Positions 1-10,322 of a DNA stretch of 64,000 nucleotides are shown piece after piece. Positions within the stretch are counted from its first letter, which is position 1. The number at the start of each line of letters is the position of its first letter. The notes beneath the pieces are model-generated. The model had not been told where the DNA came from, ran no database searches, and worked only from the letters and a program-made list of their open reading frames with translations. Made by a program: the position numbers and the translations under genes. This DNA is from an uncultured Bacteroidota bacterium (lineage in GTDB: Bacteria; Bacteroidota; Bacteroidia; Chitinophagales; Chitinophagaceae), in NCBI GenBank assembly GCA_903824665.1, contig CAIJXT010000030.1, forward strand, positions 62,001 to 126,000, in the 5' to 3' direction.

Positions 1-566
1 CCATTTGTTTCGAGCAGGACATACTGCCCATCTTTCAGTCAAATTGTGCAAAGAGTGGTTGCCATAATGCAGCGTCGCACGAGGACGGCTACACACTCGA
101 CAGCTACACTAATATCGTGAAAAAAGGTATTGTCCCTGGCAATCCTGCAGCCAGCAAAATATGGGAGTCGGTTACCACCGCCGATGGCGACGATTTTATG
201 CCCAGAAACGCACCAGCCCTCAACGCTACCCAATTGGATCTGATCAAAAGATGGATCATTGGTGGCGCTATAGATACAGGCGGTTGCAGCAGCGTTTCTT
301 GCGATACAACTGCGTTTACCTACAGCGGCACCATAGCACCGCTCATGCAGTCACAGTGTACCGGTTGTCACAATTCCCCTTCAGCTTCTGGCGGCAGCCT
401 CACCGATTACAATAGCGTGAAAACCGCAGCCGTCAGTGGCAAACTGGTGGCCGTTATCACACACCAGACAGGCTATAGCGCTATGCCCCAGGGCGGTGCC
501 AAACTGCTCGATTGTCAGATCACGCAGATCAAAAAATGGATCGCCGCCGGCACCCCCAACAACTGA
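1..566 (+). CDS. C-terminal part of a cytochrome c-like domain protein (5' truncated by window)
   Basis: Frame open from base 3; CAKSGCHN and CTGCHN heme-binding-like CxxCH motifs; ends TGA at 566. Confidence 0.7.
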   Translation, partial: ICFEQDILPIFQSNCAKSGCHNAASHEDGYTLDSYTNIVKKGIVPGNPAASKIWESVTTADGDDFMPRNAPALNATQLDLIKRWIIGGAIDTGGCSSVSCDTTAFTYSGTIAPLMQSQCTGCHNSPSASGGSLTDYNSVKTAAVSGKLVAVITHQTGYSAMPQGGAKLLDCQITQIKKWIAAGTPNN

Positions 567-656
567 TTATTGAAGGAAGCAGCAGATTATTTACAAGCTA
601 TACCATCCACTGCTTCCTTTCTGTGACCATACGTGCCCACGTCAGATCTTACCCCA

Positions 657-2024
657 CTATTCAGTAGCCGGTACCATAGCTTCGCCGGCTGTGTCATTTC
701 CTGTGTTTCCCGTTTGGCGCGATACAGCGTACCAATCTACCTTCCGTGAAAAATACATGATCACCGCCATAATGCCGAATAGCCCTATACTGCCAAACAG
801 CAATGCATAGTCTTCAGACTGAATGATGAGGAAAATGTAAGTATACAATGCAGTCAGCGCAATCGTGAATCCGGCAACGATACGGGTGTTTTTAAACAGA
901 CCTCCTACATAGGTGGCCACCAGTGTTATCGTTGCTACTGCTGCAATACCATATGCAGCATTGAATCCCGTATACTCCGACAGTGATAGCAGCAGCGTAT
1001 AGAATATGATGAGCGCTATCCCCACCAGCAGGTACTGCACCGGGTGTATTCGTAGTTTATGTATCCCCTCCAGAAAGTAGAAGAACGCAAATGTCAGTGC
1101 CACAAACAGCATGGCGTATTTTACCGACCGGTGTGTCTTCGAGTATCCGTCTACTGCTTGTATCAGCCGCACCCCAAATGCCGCTTTCTCCAGATCCTGC
1201 GTACCCTCTTTCCAATACTGAGGGTATGCCCGCGATAGCGGCAGTACCTTCCATCGGGCACTAAATTTATCATCCCCGATCTCAGATGATACCGGCAGGA
1301 ACTTACCATCAAATGCCGGATCCTTCCAGGCCGCCGAAATTTGTGTCTCAGTTATTTTCCCCACAGGCGTATAGTACAGTTGTCCCGATCCGCGCAGACT
1401 CAGCTTTATTGCAAAGGTCACTTGTCCTGCGGCATCCACCTCTACCGGGCTGCTTATACCGCTTTTCAATGCCGTGTTTTCGGGCACACCTGCTTCCAGC
1501 ATTTGCGTCTTGCCATTCCATTCCAATACCACATGGTCGTTTATACCCCGCTCATCACTTACGCTCATCAGCAGCCGGGCATCTTTCCATACCACCGTCT
1601 CCGGATCTATTTGTAGCGCTTCCAGCGGCAGCATATTGAACTTCCCGCTTAGCCGCGACTCAGACTGGTACAGCATTACACTGTACAGGCTCCGTTTCTT
1701 TTCTTTGGGTGTTATGTTGATTTGTATGTTTAGTTCGTCAGGTAGTATATAGGCGGCTTTGGTCACTGTGGCTACTTTGTTATCTGCAAGGGTTATTTGC
1801 TGTTTGTAAGGCAGCATCAGCACCGGCCCGGTTACTACCTGGTTGCCGGCCCATTTGTCGGTCACTTCCTTTACTACATCTGCCTGCCTGGCTTGCCGCT
1901 CAGATACCAGGTCCGATACCAGTGTGCCCGGTATCAGCATTACAAGGATCAGCACACCCACTACTATGCCCTTGATAAGCATGTTGTTGCCACCATTGAA
2001 GTTGGTCTTTACTGTTAGTTGCAT
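657..2024 (-). CDS. creD: CreD family inner membrane protein
   Basis: 455 aa ORF; N-terminal TM, large soluble domain, C-terminal TM bundle with HPVQYLLVGIAL typical of CreD. Confidence 0.85.
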   Translation of the reverse strand: MQLTVKTNFNGGNNMLIKGIVVGVLILVMLIPGTLVSDLVSERQARQADVVKEVTDKWAGNQVVTGPVLMLPYKQQITLADNKVATVTKAAYILPDELNIQINITPKEKKRSLYSVMLYQSESRLSGKFNMLPLEALQIDPETVVWKDARLLMSVSDERGINDHVVLEWNGKTQMLEAGVPENTALKSGISSPVEVDAAGQVTFAIKLSLRGSGQLYYTPVGKITETQISAAWKDPAFDGKFLPVSSEIGDDKFSARWKVLPLSRAYPQYWKEGTQDLEKAAFGVRLIQAVDGYSKTHRSVKYAMLFVALTFAFFYFLEGIHKLRIHPVQYLLVGIALIIFYTLLLSLSEYTGFNAAYGIAAVATITLVATYVGGLFKNTRIVAGFTIALTALYTYIFLIIQSEDYALLFGSIGLFGIMAVIMYFSRKVDWYAVSRQTGNTGNDTAGEAMVPATE

Positions 2025-2084
2025 ATATGTTGGTTTTAAGATTAAAAAGTACTTTTAAATTCAAAGTGAATAGAGCAAAAAAAA

Positions 2085-2393
2085 TCAATTCAGCTTCTTT
2101 ATAATTTTTTCAAGCGCATCCAGATGGCTCCTGAATGCCTTTTCACCTGCCCGTGTTATAACGTAGGTTGTATTGGTTTTACGCCCAATAAACCCTTTCC
2201 GTACGCTGATAAACTGATTCTCTTCCAGTGTCTTCAGGTGGGTCGCAAGGTTCCCATCCGTAACGTCTATCAGTCCCTTCAGATCATTGAAGTTTACTTC
2301 CTCACCCACCATCAGCGCACTCATGATGCCAATGCGGATTCTGCTGTCAAAGACTTTATTCAGTTGTTCTATCGGGTTGCTCATCAGTTCCAT
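2085..2393 (-). CDS. Winged-helix transcriptional regulator (HTH_34-like)
   Basis: DSRIRIGIMSALMVGEEVNFNDLKGLIDVTDGNLATHLKTLEE is a typical wHTH; adjacent to creD. Confidence 0.8.
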   Translation of the reverse strand: MELMSNPIEQLNKVFDSRIRIGIMSALMVGEEVNFNDLKGLIDVTDGNLATHLKTLEENQFISVRKGFIGRKTNTTYVITRAGEKAFRSHLDALEKIIKKLN

Positions 2394-3061
2394 TATTTAT
2401 CATACTTACTCCACATCATTACCCCATAGAATATATGCAACACACCAAAACCAATTGCCCAGAAAATCAAACCATACCCCGGAAAGAACATTGCTGTGCA
2501 GCCCAGCGCCACATCCAGCATACCCAGGTAGCGGATATCAGAATAGGTATGCCTGCCTGCACTGATCAGCGCCAGACCATAAAAAACCAGACATGCCGGC
2601 GCCACAAACATGCCGCAACCATAGTAGATAAACAACAAACTGAAAACCCCTCCCGCAAACACCGGATAGAACAGCTGCCCGAACATCAGCCGCGATGCAT
2701 TGTTCCACATCTTCTGTCCCAGGCGGCTCGCTTTACGATACGTAAAGTATAGACCGCCAGCCATGGCTATTACAGCTACCGCTATGCCCAGCAGCACAAA
2801 GTTCATCGTATAATGATCGAAGTGCTCAGCCGATGCATAGATCGTTGAGCCTATACCCTGATACTGTGGCAACTGCAGCCAGCGGTAGGCTATAAACGCC
2901 CCCACCAGTGCGGTAGTGCCTGCCCATATACCGCTCCAGCCACTGAGCGATATAAACCGTGCCGAACGGTCCATGATACTGCGTATCTCTTTCAGGGCTT
3001 CAATTGTTTCGTCATGCTGGTCTTGAGACATACAAAAGTACTTTGTAACACAAAGTAACAC
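2393..3061 (-). CDS. Hypothetical multi-TM membrane protein
   Basis: 222 aa, several hydrophobic segments; abuts the wHTH gene. Confidence 0.65.
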   Translation of the reverse strand: MLLCVTKYFCMSQDQHDETIEALKEIRSIMDRSARFISLSGWSGIWAGTTALVGAFIAYRWLQLPQYQGIGSTIYASAEHFDHYTMNFVLLGIAVAVIAMAGGLYFTYRKASRLGQKMWNNASRLMFGQLFYPVFAGGVFSLLFIYYGCGMFVAPACLVFYGLALISAGRHTYSDIRYLGMLDVALGCTAMFFPGYGLIFWAIGFGVLHIFYGVMMWSKYDK

Positions 3062-3328
3062 ACATTTTTTTGTTCAGCCAAAATATTTTCTAAACACTCA
3101 GATTTTTTTCTCACCCCATCACCTGCTTTGTATAATAAATACCGCATTGTTTCGTTATATAGTTCTTATTGTTTTTCGGGCATTTGGCAATGTTGGTCAC
3201 AGATCACCAACACGCCATCTTCCCGGAGCTACCCTCCCTTCACTTGCCACTATTTATTGCCAATTTTTCATCACTTACCAAAAACGAAACACACACGATA
3301 GAGTTCTACATTACCAGTTTTCAGTCGT

Positions 3329-3628
3329 ATGTACCTCATCAGGTTGCGCGCAGCACTGTATAGTTTTCGGGATTACAGTTTTATAATGGTCTTTTTGTCT
3401 GTAGTCGCCTGCTGGTGCTATGCACACCACTATTCGCTACCTCTGTTATTGCTCGCAAAAGCGCTCTCCAGCATAGCCTTGTGGTACAATCTCTTACAGT
3501 ATCGCTCGGCGCGTTTATTCTTCTGTTACAATCTCCACCTTTCCAGATCTTTTCTATTCATCACCTGGTTGCTTGCCGACCTCGTTACTTGCTTTATTTT
3601 ATTATGGTCAACGGACGTTATATTTTGA
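3329..3628 (+). CDS. Small hydrophobic membrane protein (hypothetical), overlapping the downstream ABC ATPase gene
   Basis: 99 aa, strongly hydrophobic; its 3' end overlaps the ATPase start at 3604. Confidence 0.45.
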   Translation: MYLIRLRAALYSFRDYSFIMVFLSVVACWCYAHHYSLPLLLLAKALSSIALWYNLLQYRSARLFFCYNLHLSRSFLFITWLLADLVTCFILLWSTDVIF

Positions 3629-4260
3629 ATGCCGACCAGTTGTTGGTGCGCAATTCCGGCTCCGCTCTGGCCTCGGGCAGTCTTTCTTTCGGCGCTCCTT
3701 TGCGAATGGCTAAGGGCAGCGTAGCAGGCATTTCAGGCGCAGAAGGCTCTGGCAAATCAGCCCTGTTACAGTGTATATTTGGCACCTGCTCCTTGCCCGG
3801 TTGCGAGGTGTCTGTAAACGGGGTCAGGCTTACTCACGCCTACACCGTTTTCGGCCTGGTCAATTACTTGCCGCAGGTGAGTTTTATGCCGGCACAGTTT
3901 ACCGTCCGCAAGGTGTTGGCATTGTATGCTGTTCCCGAAGATCAGGTATTCGATATCTTTCCCGAATTGGCCAATGAAGCCGGACGCCTCATTTGCGATT
4001 TGTCCGGCGGTATGGAGCGCCTCCTGTCTGTACTCGTCATCTTACTTGCAGGTACGCGCTTCTCCCTGCTCGACGCGCCATTCACCGGCATTGTGCCTAT
4101 GTACCTTCCTCGCCTGTATCTTCAGATTCAATCTGCCAGACAGGCCAAAGGCATTCTCCTTACAGCTTGCCACACCGCCGATCTGTTACCCGTTTGCGAT
4201 TCAATATACCGCCTTCAGGACGGTCACTGCGACCTCATCCACCACGCTACCAGCCCCTGA
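3604..4260 (+). CDS. ABC transporter ATP-binding protein-like
   Basis: GAEGSGKSA Walker A, LSGGMER signature, FSLLDAPF Walker B, CHTADL H-loop-like. Confidence 0.75.
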   Translation: MVNGRYILNADQLLVRNSGSALASGSLSFGAPLRMAKGSVAGISGAEGSGKSALLQCIFGTCSLPGCEVSVNGVRLTHAYTVFGLVNYLPQVSFMPAQFTVRKVLALYAVPEDQVFDIFPELANEAGRLICDLSGGMERLLSVLVILLAGTRFSLLDAPFTGIVPMYLPRLYLQIQSARQAKGILLTACHTADLLPVCDSIYRLQDGHCDLIHHATSP

Positions 4261-4331
4261 ACCCTATCCAATAAAAAAAATGCGGCATACCCTGTGTGTG
4301 CCGCACTTCTTATTGATATCATCAGGCATCA

Positions 4332-5834
4332 TCAATGCACATCATGCATCAGCTTCCGCACCAGCGGAGAGATAATGATCAGTGCCGCACCCGCTATCAG
4401 TGCATAGATCGCCAGGTTTTTGTAACCATCAGTATAGGCCATCAGCTTCTGCATCTGTGTGGCATTTTCGCCCACGTCCGACATCGCAGCACCCAGTATA
4501 CCCGCCGCATACTGTCCATAGGCGCTCGCCAGAAACCACATACCCATCATCATGCCATGCAGCGGCTTGGGTGCCAGCGTCGTCATCAGCGACAATCCTA
4601 TCGGCGACAGGCACAGCTCACCCAGCGTACTGATCAGATACGCAAACGTAAACAGGTTAAGCGATGTCTTGCCCGCAGCATCTGCAAAGAACCGTGTATA
4701 ATAATACAGGTAGAACGATGCACTCACAAACAGAAACCCGATTCCGAATTTGATAACCGTATTCGGCTCTATCTTTTTCTTGGCCAGCCACAGCCACAGC
4801 AGCCCTGCCAGCGGGCTCAGTATCACCACAAATACCGAGTTTGAGGAATTGTTCACCGCATTCGGATCCATCTTGATACCCGCTACAGTATCATGCAGAT
4901 TGTTCAGCGCGAAAAGGCTCAACGATCCGCCGGCCTGCTCAAAGAACGCCCAGAAGAAGATACTGAAAACGATGAAGACCATTGCCGCTACCATCTTTTG
5001 TTTGGCAGCTTTATCGTTAAGCTTTGCAATTTCATACACAATGTAGAGCAGTGCCAGTGGTCCTACCGTATACATAAAGTAGTCCGTATACTGGCTGTTC
5101 TTTACCATCAGGTAGATGAGTGGTATCACCAACAGCGATCCCGCATATACCATGATGTCGTTCCTCCGTATCTTGGCTTCTGGCAGTTTGCCCAGCATGG
5201 GTGGCAACCCTATTGGCCCCAGTGTGCGCTTTGTGAAAATGAATATCGACAACCCGACGATCATTCCTATACCCGCCAGCGCAAAAGCAGCATTCCATGA
5301 ATAGTCTTTCGCCACTACTATGCACAGATAACCGCCCAGCAGCGCACCTATATTAATGCCCGAGTAAAACAACCCAAACCCAGCATCACGCCGTGGGTCA
5401 CCGTCCCTGTACAGGTTACCCACCATCGTTGAGATATTGGGTTTGAAGAAACCGGTACCTATAATTGTAAAACTGATACCGATATAGTACAGCTCCTTGG
5501 GCGAAAATGCCAGCGTAAAACTACCCACGATCATCAGCAACCCACCCCAGAATATAGATTTCCTGAACCCCAGTATCTTATCTGCAAACAGTCCGCCCAC
5601 AAAGGTCATAGCATAGATAAACGCCTGTATACCGCCATATTTCAGTTGTGCGTCACCCTCAGGCAGCAGCAGCTCCGTCACCATGAATACGGTAAGCATG
5701 CCACGCATACCATAAAAGGCAAACCGTTCCCACATCTCCGAGAAAAACAGGTACCACAATTGTTTCGGATACTTCCCCTTGAAGTCCTGTATCTGCTCCA
5801 GCGTCACGTCCTGGGATGCCACTTTACTTTCCAT
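4332..5834 (-). CDS. POT/PTR family peptide MFS transporter
   Basis: SEMWERFAFYGMRGML, GTGFFKPNISTMVGNLY and GELCLSPIGLSL motifs. Confidence 0.9.
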   Translation of the reverse strand: MESKVASQDVTLEQIQDFKGKYPKQLWYLFFSEMWERFAFYGMRGMLTVFMVTELLLPEGDAQLKYGGIQAFIYAMTFVGGLFADKILGFRKSIFWGGLLMIVGSFTLAFSPKELYYIGISFTIIGTGFFKPNISTMVGNLYRDGDPRRDAGFGLFYSGINIGALLGGYLCIVVAKDYSWNAAFALAGIGMIVGLSIFIFTKRTLGPIGLPPMLGKLPEAKIRRNDIMVYAGSLLVIPLIYLMVKNSQYTDYFMYTVGPLALLYIVYEIAKLNDKAAKQKMVAAMVFIVFSIFFWAFFEQAGGSLSLFALNNLHDTVAGIKMDPNAVNNSSNSVFVVILSPLAGLLWLWLAKKKIEPNTVIKFGIGFLFVSASFYLYYYTRFFADAAGKTSLNLFTFAYLISTLGELCLSPIGLSLMTTLAPKPLHGMMMGMWFLASAYGQYAAGILGAAMSDVGENATQMQKLMAYTDGYKNLAIYALIAGAALIIISPLVRKLMHDVH

Positions 5835-5956
5835 TACTTACCGGTTTAGGTGTTACTCTTTGTTGGTTATAGTGCCAAAGTAAGGCATATTTTTTATTCT
5901 GCATTGGCAGGCGCAGTTTCTATCCACATTTCCCCCTGCTTTTTCCCCCTCTGCAC

Positions 5957-5988
5957 AAAAAAAGAGCAGGGCGCTGGCCCTGCTCTTT
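5957..5988. terminator. Candidate intrinsic terminator
   Basis: aaagagcaggg-cgctgg-ccctgctcttt hairpin between the two POT genes. Confidence 0.55.
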
Positions 5989-6009
5989 CAAAAGTCAATT
6001 TGTATTCTA

Positions 6010-7746
6010 CTACTTGATGCCATGCATCATCTTCAGCAGTTTCTTCGAGAGGAAGAACAGTATCACCGATGCCACACCAGACATCACAATGAACAGTACG
6101 AAGAAATCAAAGATGTTCGTCATTTTGTATCCCGCAAAGCTGGTCACCTTGCCTGCTTCTGGGTAGTAAGAGCTCAGTGTACCCGCAAATTTGTTCGCAG
6201 TGGCGTTCGCCAGAAACCATGTACCCATCAGCAGCGATGCAAAACGCGCAGGCGCCAGCTTATTCACCAGCGACAATCCTATCGGCGACAGGCACAACTC
6301 ACCCACCGTATGCAGGAAGTAAAGTGCTATCAGCCACATCATGCTCACCTTCACAGCGCCTACGTCCATCACACCAAATGCGATCACCACATAGCCCAGC
6401 GACAGAAACATCAGACCCATCGCCTGCTTGTAAGGCGATGCAGGCTCCATATTCACCTTGCCCAGCTTGCCCCACAGTTCTGCAAACAGTGGTGCCAGTA
6501 TTACTATGAATATAGCGTTCACACTATTAAAGGCGCCCGCAGATATTTCTTTCAGGTCAAATACCTCACCCGATGCAAACCCACTCACGATCTTGTACAG
6601 CAGGTAGGCACCTACTGCAGCAAACAGTATTTTCAGTTCCTTGGGTATACGCATGATGCGGTAAAGTGTATAGTACAGAATACCAGCCAGTGCCGATATC
6701 ACCAGGAATACAGTACCCATGCTCGTATGAATGTTCACCACACGGTTCATCTGCTCATCAGCAAAGAAGGTAAGCGATGCGCCAGCCTGTTCAAAGCACG
6801 CCCAGAAGAAGATCACGAAGAACGCTGCGATAAAGATTACGATGATACGCTCACGCTCTATCTTGGTCAGCGAGGTGTCTGTAAGTATCAGCCCCGGTGC
6901 ACCTATCGATATACTGAATATGCAGCTGCCTATCCAGTCCAGATCCACTACAAAATGAAAAACAGCTATCAATGCCACAATGATCACACCCCATATCATC
7001 ATGCTTGTCTGCGATATTTTACCGCCCTCAGCCTTTGCTTCACCACCTGCGGCTACCCTGGCTGTTTCTTCCAGTGCATCACGTTTTTTGTTGGCTATTG
7101 CGCCCACTTTTTCTCCGGTAGGGCTCACAAGGTATTTTTTCATCAGCTCAAACGACACAATACCGATCAGCATACCTACGCATGCAGCCATAAAGCCCCA
7201 TTTGAAGTCTGCCGGATTGCCCGTATCACCCAGTACGCTACATACTATAGGCGAGAAGAAGGCACCCAGATTGATACCCATGTAGAACAGCGTGAAAGCC
7301 GCGTCCAGACGGGTGTCGCCCTTAGGGTACAGCTGACCCACCAGCGTAGAGATATTGGGTTTAAAGAAGCCATTGCCTATGATCAGTGCCGAGAGGCCGC
7401 CCAGCATCAGCATTTTCGCAAGGTCAGCGTTTTGGTAGTTCGATGCGCTGAAGAACATCAGCAGTTGCCCTAACGCCATAAGCAGCCCGCCAAAGAATAT
7501 CGACTTACGGTTGCCCCAGTAGCGGTCAGCTATATAACCGCCTATCAGTGGTGTCAGATACACCAGGCCGGTATAGCTACCGTAAATGTTCGATGCATCC
7601 GCTTTTTCGGTCATCAGTGCCTTCGTCAGGTACAGCACCAGAATGGCGCGCATACCATAATAACTGAAGCGTTCCCACATCTCTGTGAAGAAGAGGACGA
7701 AAAGTCCTTCCGGGTGCTTCGAACTGTTTTTTGCTTGATCGCTCAT
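6010..7746 (-). CDS. POT/PTR family peptide MFS transporter (paralogue of the neighbouring gene)
   Basis: TEMWERFSYYGMRAILVLYL, GNGFFKPNISTLVGQLY and GELCLSPIGLSLV motifs. Confidence 0.9.
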   Translation of the reverse strand: MSDQAKNSSKHPEGLFVLFFTEMWERFSYYGMRAILVLYLTKALMTEKADASNIYGSYTGLVYLTPLIGGYIADRYWGNRKSIFFGGLLMALGQLLMFFSASNYQNADLAKMLMLGGLSALIIGNGFFKPNISTLVGQLYPKGDTRLDAAFTLFYMGINLGAFFSPIVCSVLGDTGNPADFKWGFMAACVGMLIGIVSFELMKKYLVSPTGEKVGAIANKKRDALEETARVAAGGEAKAEGGKISQTSMMIWGVIIVALIAVFHFVVDLDWIGSCIFSISIGAPGLILTDTSLTKIERERIIVIFIAAFFVIFFWACFEQAGASLTFFADEQMNRVVNIHTSMGTVFLVISALAGILYYTLYRIMRIPKELKILFAAVGAYLLYKIVSGFASGEVFDLKEISAGAFNSVNAIFIVILAPLFAELWGKLGKVNMEPASPYKQAMGLMFLSLGYVVIAFGVMDVGAVKVSMMWLIALYFLHTVGELCLSPIGLSLVNKLAPARFASLLMGTWFLANATANKFAGTLSSYYPEAGKVTSFAGYKMTNIFDFFVLFIVMSGVASVILFFLSKKLLKMMHGIK

Positions 7747-7835
7747 ACTATTGGTAGTTTTTTTATTTTACCGGACTGCCAATATAAATAAAATAATTAG
7801 CGTGCTGCCTCCATTTTTTTAGTTTTTTTGCACTT

Positions 7836-9122
7836 ATGTCAGCAAAAAAGCAAAATATCCTCCTTTTAGGGGCAGGCGGCAGAGAGTGTACACTGGCCTG
7901 GAAACTCAAAAACAGCCCCCTTTGTGGAAATTTATATATCTCACCGGGCAATGCTGGTACCAGTGCTTATGGCACCAATCTGTCTGTAGCCGTACTCGAT
8001 TTCGAAGGAATTAGAAAAATTTGCACCGATCACCAGATCGATATTTTGCTGCCCGGTCCCGAAGACCCGCTTGTTGCCGGTATCTACGATTTTATCAAGG
8101 CCGATCCACTCTTGCAGCATATCATCGTTGCCGGTCCTTCCAAAGAAGGTGCGCAGCTCGAAGGCAGCAAGGCATTTTCCAAAAAATTCATGGAGCGGCA
8201 CAATATCCCTACAGCTGCTTACCGCGAATTCACTGCCGACAACTACGACCAGGGTATTGAATACCTCAAAACCTGTCCGTCGCCCATAGTCCTCAAGGCC
8301 GATGGCCTCGCTGCCGGCAAGGGTGTAGTAATTGCTCAGAACACAGCCGAAGCACTCGATGCCTTCCGGTCTATGCTCCGGGATCGTCAGTTTGGCGATG
8401 CAGGCAGCAAAGTAGTCATTGAGCAGTTTCTCGATGGTATCGAACTGTCTGTTTTTGTACTTACAGATGGTACTGGCTATGTCATTCTACCCGCAGCCAA
8501 AGATTACAAGCGGATAGGCGAGGGCGATACCGGCCTCAATACCGGCGGCATGGGTGCCATTTCTCCAGTGCCCTTTGCCGATGAGGTCTTTATGCGCAAA
8601 GTCACAGACCGCATTATCAATCCTACTGTCAATGGATTAAAGGCCGAAAACATCACCTACCAGGGCTTCATCTTCTTCGGACTTATCAAGGTAGGCAACG
8701 AACCATACGTGATCGAATACAATTGCCGCATGGGCGATCCCGAAACCGAAGTAGTAATGCCCCGGCTCGATAACGACCTTATCGACCTGATGCTCAGCAT
8801 GCATGCCGGCACACTCAGCCAGGTTACCGTACACCACAGTCAGCAGGCAGCTGGTGCTGTCATGCTCGTCTCTGGCGGCTATCCCGGCGACTATGCCAAA
8901 GGAAAGGTGATAACAGGTATCGAAAACGTAAATGGCAGTATGGTGTTCCATGCCGGCACTACCGTCCGTGGTACCGACACAGTCACTAGTGGTGGCAGGG
9001 TCATTGCCATCACCTCCTATGGCGACGATATCAAACAAGCCCTCGCAGCTAGCTACACCAATGCCGCCCGCATCCACTACGAAGGCCGTTACTACCGCAC
9101 AGACATCGGCTGGGAGTTCTAA
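7836..9122 (+). CDS. purD: Phosphoribosylamine-glycine ligase
   Basis: LLLGAGGRECTLAWKL, LLPGPEDPLVAGI, VLKADGLAAGKGVV, YNCRMGDPETEVVMPRL. Confidence 0.95.
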   Translation: MSAKKQNILLLGAGGRECTLAWKLKNSPLCGNLYISPGNAGTSAYGTNLSVAVLDFEGIRKICTDHQIDILLPGPEDPLVAGIYDFIKADPLLQHIIVAGPSKEGAQLEGSKAFSKKFMERHNIPTAAYREFTADNYDQGIEYLKTCPSPIVLKADGLAAGKGVVIAQNTAEALDAFRSMLRDRQFGDAGSKVVIEQFLDGIELSVFVLTDGTGYVILPAAKDYKRIGEGDTGLNTGGMGAISPVPFADEVFMRKVTDRIINPTVNGLKAENITYQGFIFFGLIKVGNEPYVIEYNCRMGDPETEVVMPRLDNDLIDLMLSMHAGTLSQVTVHHSQQAAGAVMLVSGGYPGDYAKGKVITGIENVNGSMVFHAGTTVRGTDTVTSGGRVIAITSYGDDIKQALAASYTNAARIHYEGRYYRTDIGWEF

Positions 9123-9232
9123 CCCTCTCAACCCAATCAAAGCACTCAGTCGACAAGGAAAACTCCCCTTTTATCTGCTTACAGGCTGACCCGGCATAGC
9201 CGAAAGGCAGGCATAGATTGCAAAAGCGCGGG

Positions 9233-9333
9233 TACTCGTTCTTTGTCATTTTGAGCCAGCGCATAGCCCTGTGCGTAGCCGCGCCGCGAAAAATCTTGCG
9301 CCACACCGGGCCTCAGCACAGGGGTATTGGCAA
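9233..9333. repeat. Intergenic direct repeat copy 1 (~101 bp)
   Basis: tactcgtt-tttgtcattttgagccagcgcatagccctgtgcgtagccgcgccgcgaaaaatcttgcgccacaccgggcctcagcacaggggtattggcaa; near-identical to 9834..9934. Confidence 0.9.
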
Positions 9334-9697
9334 GGATTGTGTGTAGTCCGCTAAACGTAGCGAACAAGAAAATATGCGTTGGGCATTACTCTCCAACTAC
9401 ATCCACTTCGGTGCCCGGTCTCCCGACCGGCGACAACTACCTAAATTCAACCAGTAACAACAAAACCCTGCTGATAAAAGAAACAAAGCCCAGCCCCTGA
9501 TGGCACCTTTTGCTGTCGTAGATGTGGATCCGGTAGCACCAAAACCATACCGACGACCAACCCTGCACAACCGCCCATAAGCAATACCGCATAGGCAGCA
9601 AACCAGTGCTATGCCGCCCCATAGCGCCGAAGGACAACAGCGTAGAGCTAACCCTTTGCCCGCGGAGCGATTGGGCAAAGGGCGGCGTTTTCTTTTG

Positions 9698-9732
9698 GTA
9701 CTTTTTCTTTTCGCTGTAGAAAAGAAAAGTAC
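9698..9732. repeat. Intergenic hairpin GTACTTTTTCTTTTC...GAAAAGAAAAGTAC
   Basis: Imperfect inverted repeat between the two 101-bp direct repeats. Confidence 0.7.
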
Positions 9733-9833
9733 GAGCGGATGGGCAGAACACACTCGGTTAAACACCAGTTGTCCGCGTCTGTAACGTCTGTAAAATCTCG
9801 ATCCTCCGGATGCTCTGAAGCGCCAGGCAGTAT

Positions 9834-9934
9834 TACTCGTTGTTTGTCATTTTGAGCCAGCGCATAGCCCTGTGCGTAGCCGCGCCGCGAAAAATCTTGC
9901 GCCACACCGGGCCTCAGCACAGGGGTATTGGCAA
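9834..9934. repeat. Intergenic direct repeat copy 2 (~101 bp)
   Basis: Near-identical to 9233..9333, offset 601 bp. Confidence 0.9.
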
Positions 9935-9955
9935 CGGTTGCGTGAATATGTGCAC

Positions 9956-10231
9956 TCATTCGCCCTCCCCCGCTCCCTGCGGATGCTCCGCCAGATACTT
10001 CGCCACAAAAGAGCAATAAACGATCATCTCCAGATTTTGCTCCTTTACATAGTCCAGCACCTGCCGCACAAACTCCCCTCCAAGGCCCGTGCCCCGTGCC
10101 GCCGCGGGCACCAGCGTGTGCATCAGCACCATACTGCCCTTAAGCCAGCGATAGTCCAGCGTTATATACTCACCATCGGGCAGTTGTGCCTCAAACCTGA
10201 ACAGCTTCTTGTTATTCGTAACTGTGATCAT
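9956..10231 (-). CDS. GNAT-like N-acetyltransferase (small, NATD1/YjdJ-type)
   Basis: MVLMHTLVPAAARGTGLGGEFVRQVLDYVKEQNLEMIVYCSFVAKYLAEHP. Confidence 0.8.
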   Translation of the reverse strand: MITVTNNKKLFRFEAQLPDGEYITLDYRWLKGSMVLMHTLVPAAARGTGLGGEFVRQVLDYVKEQNLEMIVYCSFVAKYLAEHPQGAGEGE

Positions 10232-10322
10232 ATGCCAAAGTTAGTACCTCAATACAAAAAAAGAGCGGCACAGAAACCTGTGCCGCCCATTATTAATCAT
10301 CACCCTCAACTCCCAAAACAGC

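Noticed and set aside
6022-7473. 483-aa + strand ORF
   Set aside because: Antisense to the POT transporter; His/Cys/Gln/Arg-rich composition typical of a spurious reverse-strand frame
4332-7746. Tandem POT transporters as an unusual system
   Set aside because: Paralogous peptide transporter pairs are ordinary in Bacteroidota
9397-9765. Minus-strand ORFs (104-122 aa) in the repeat-bracketed segment
   Set aside because: Composition and overlap with repeats/hairpin suggest non-coding; no domain recognised
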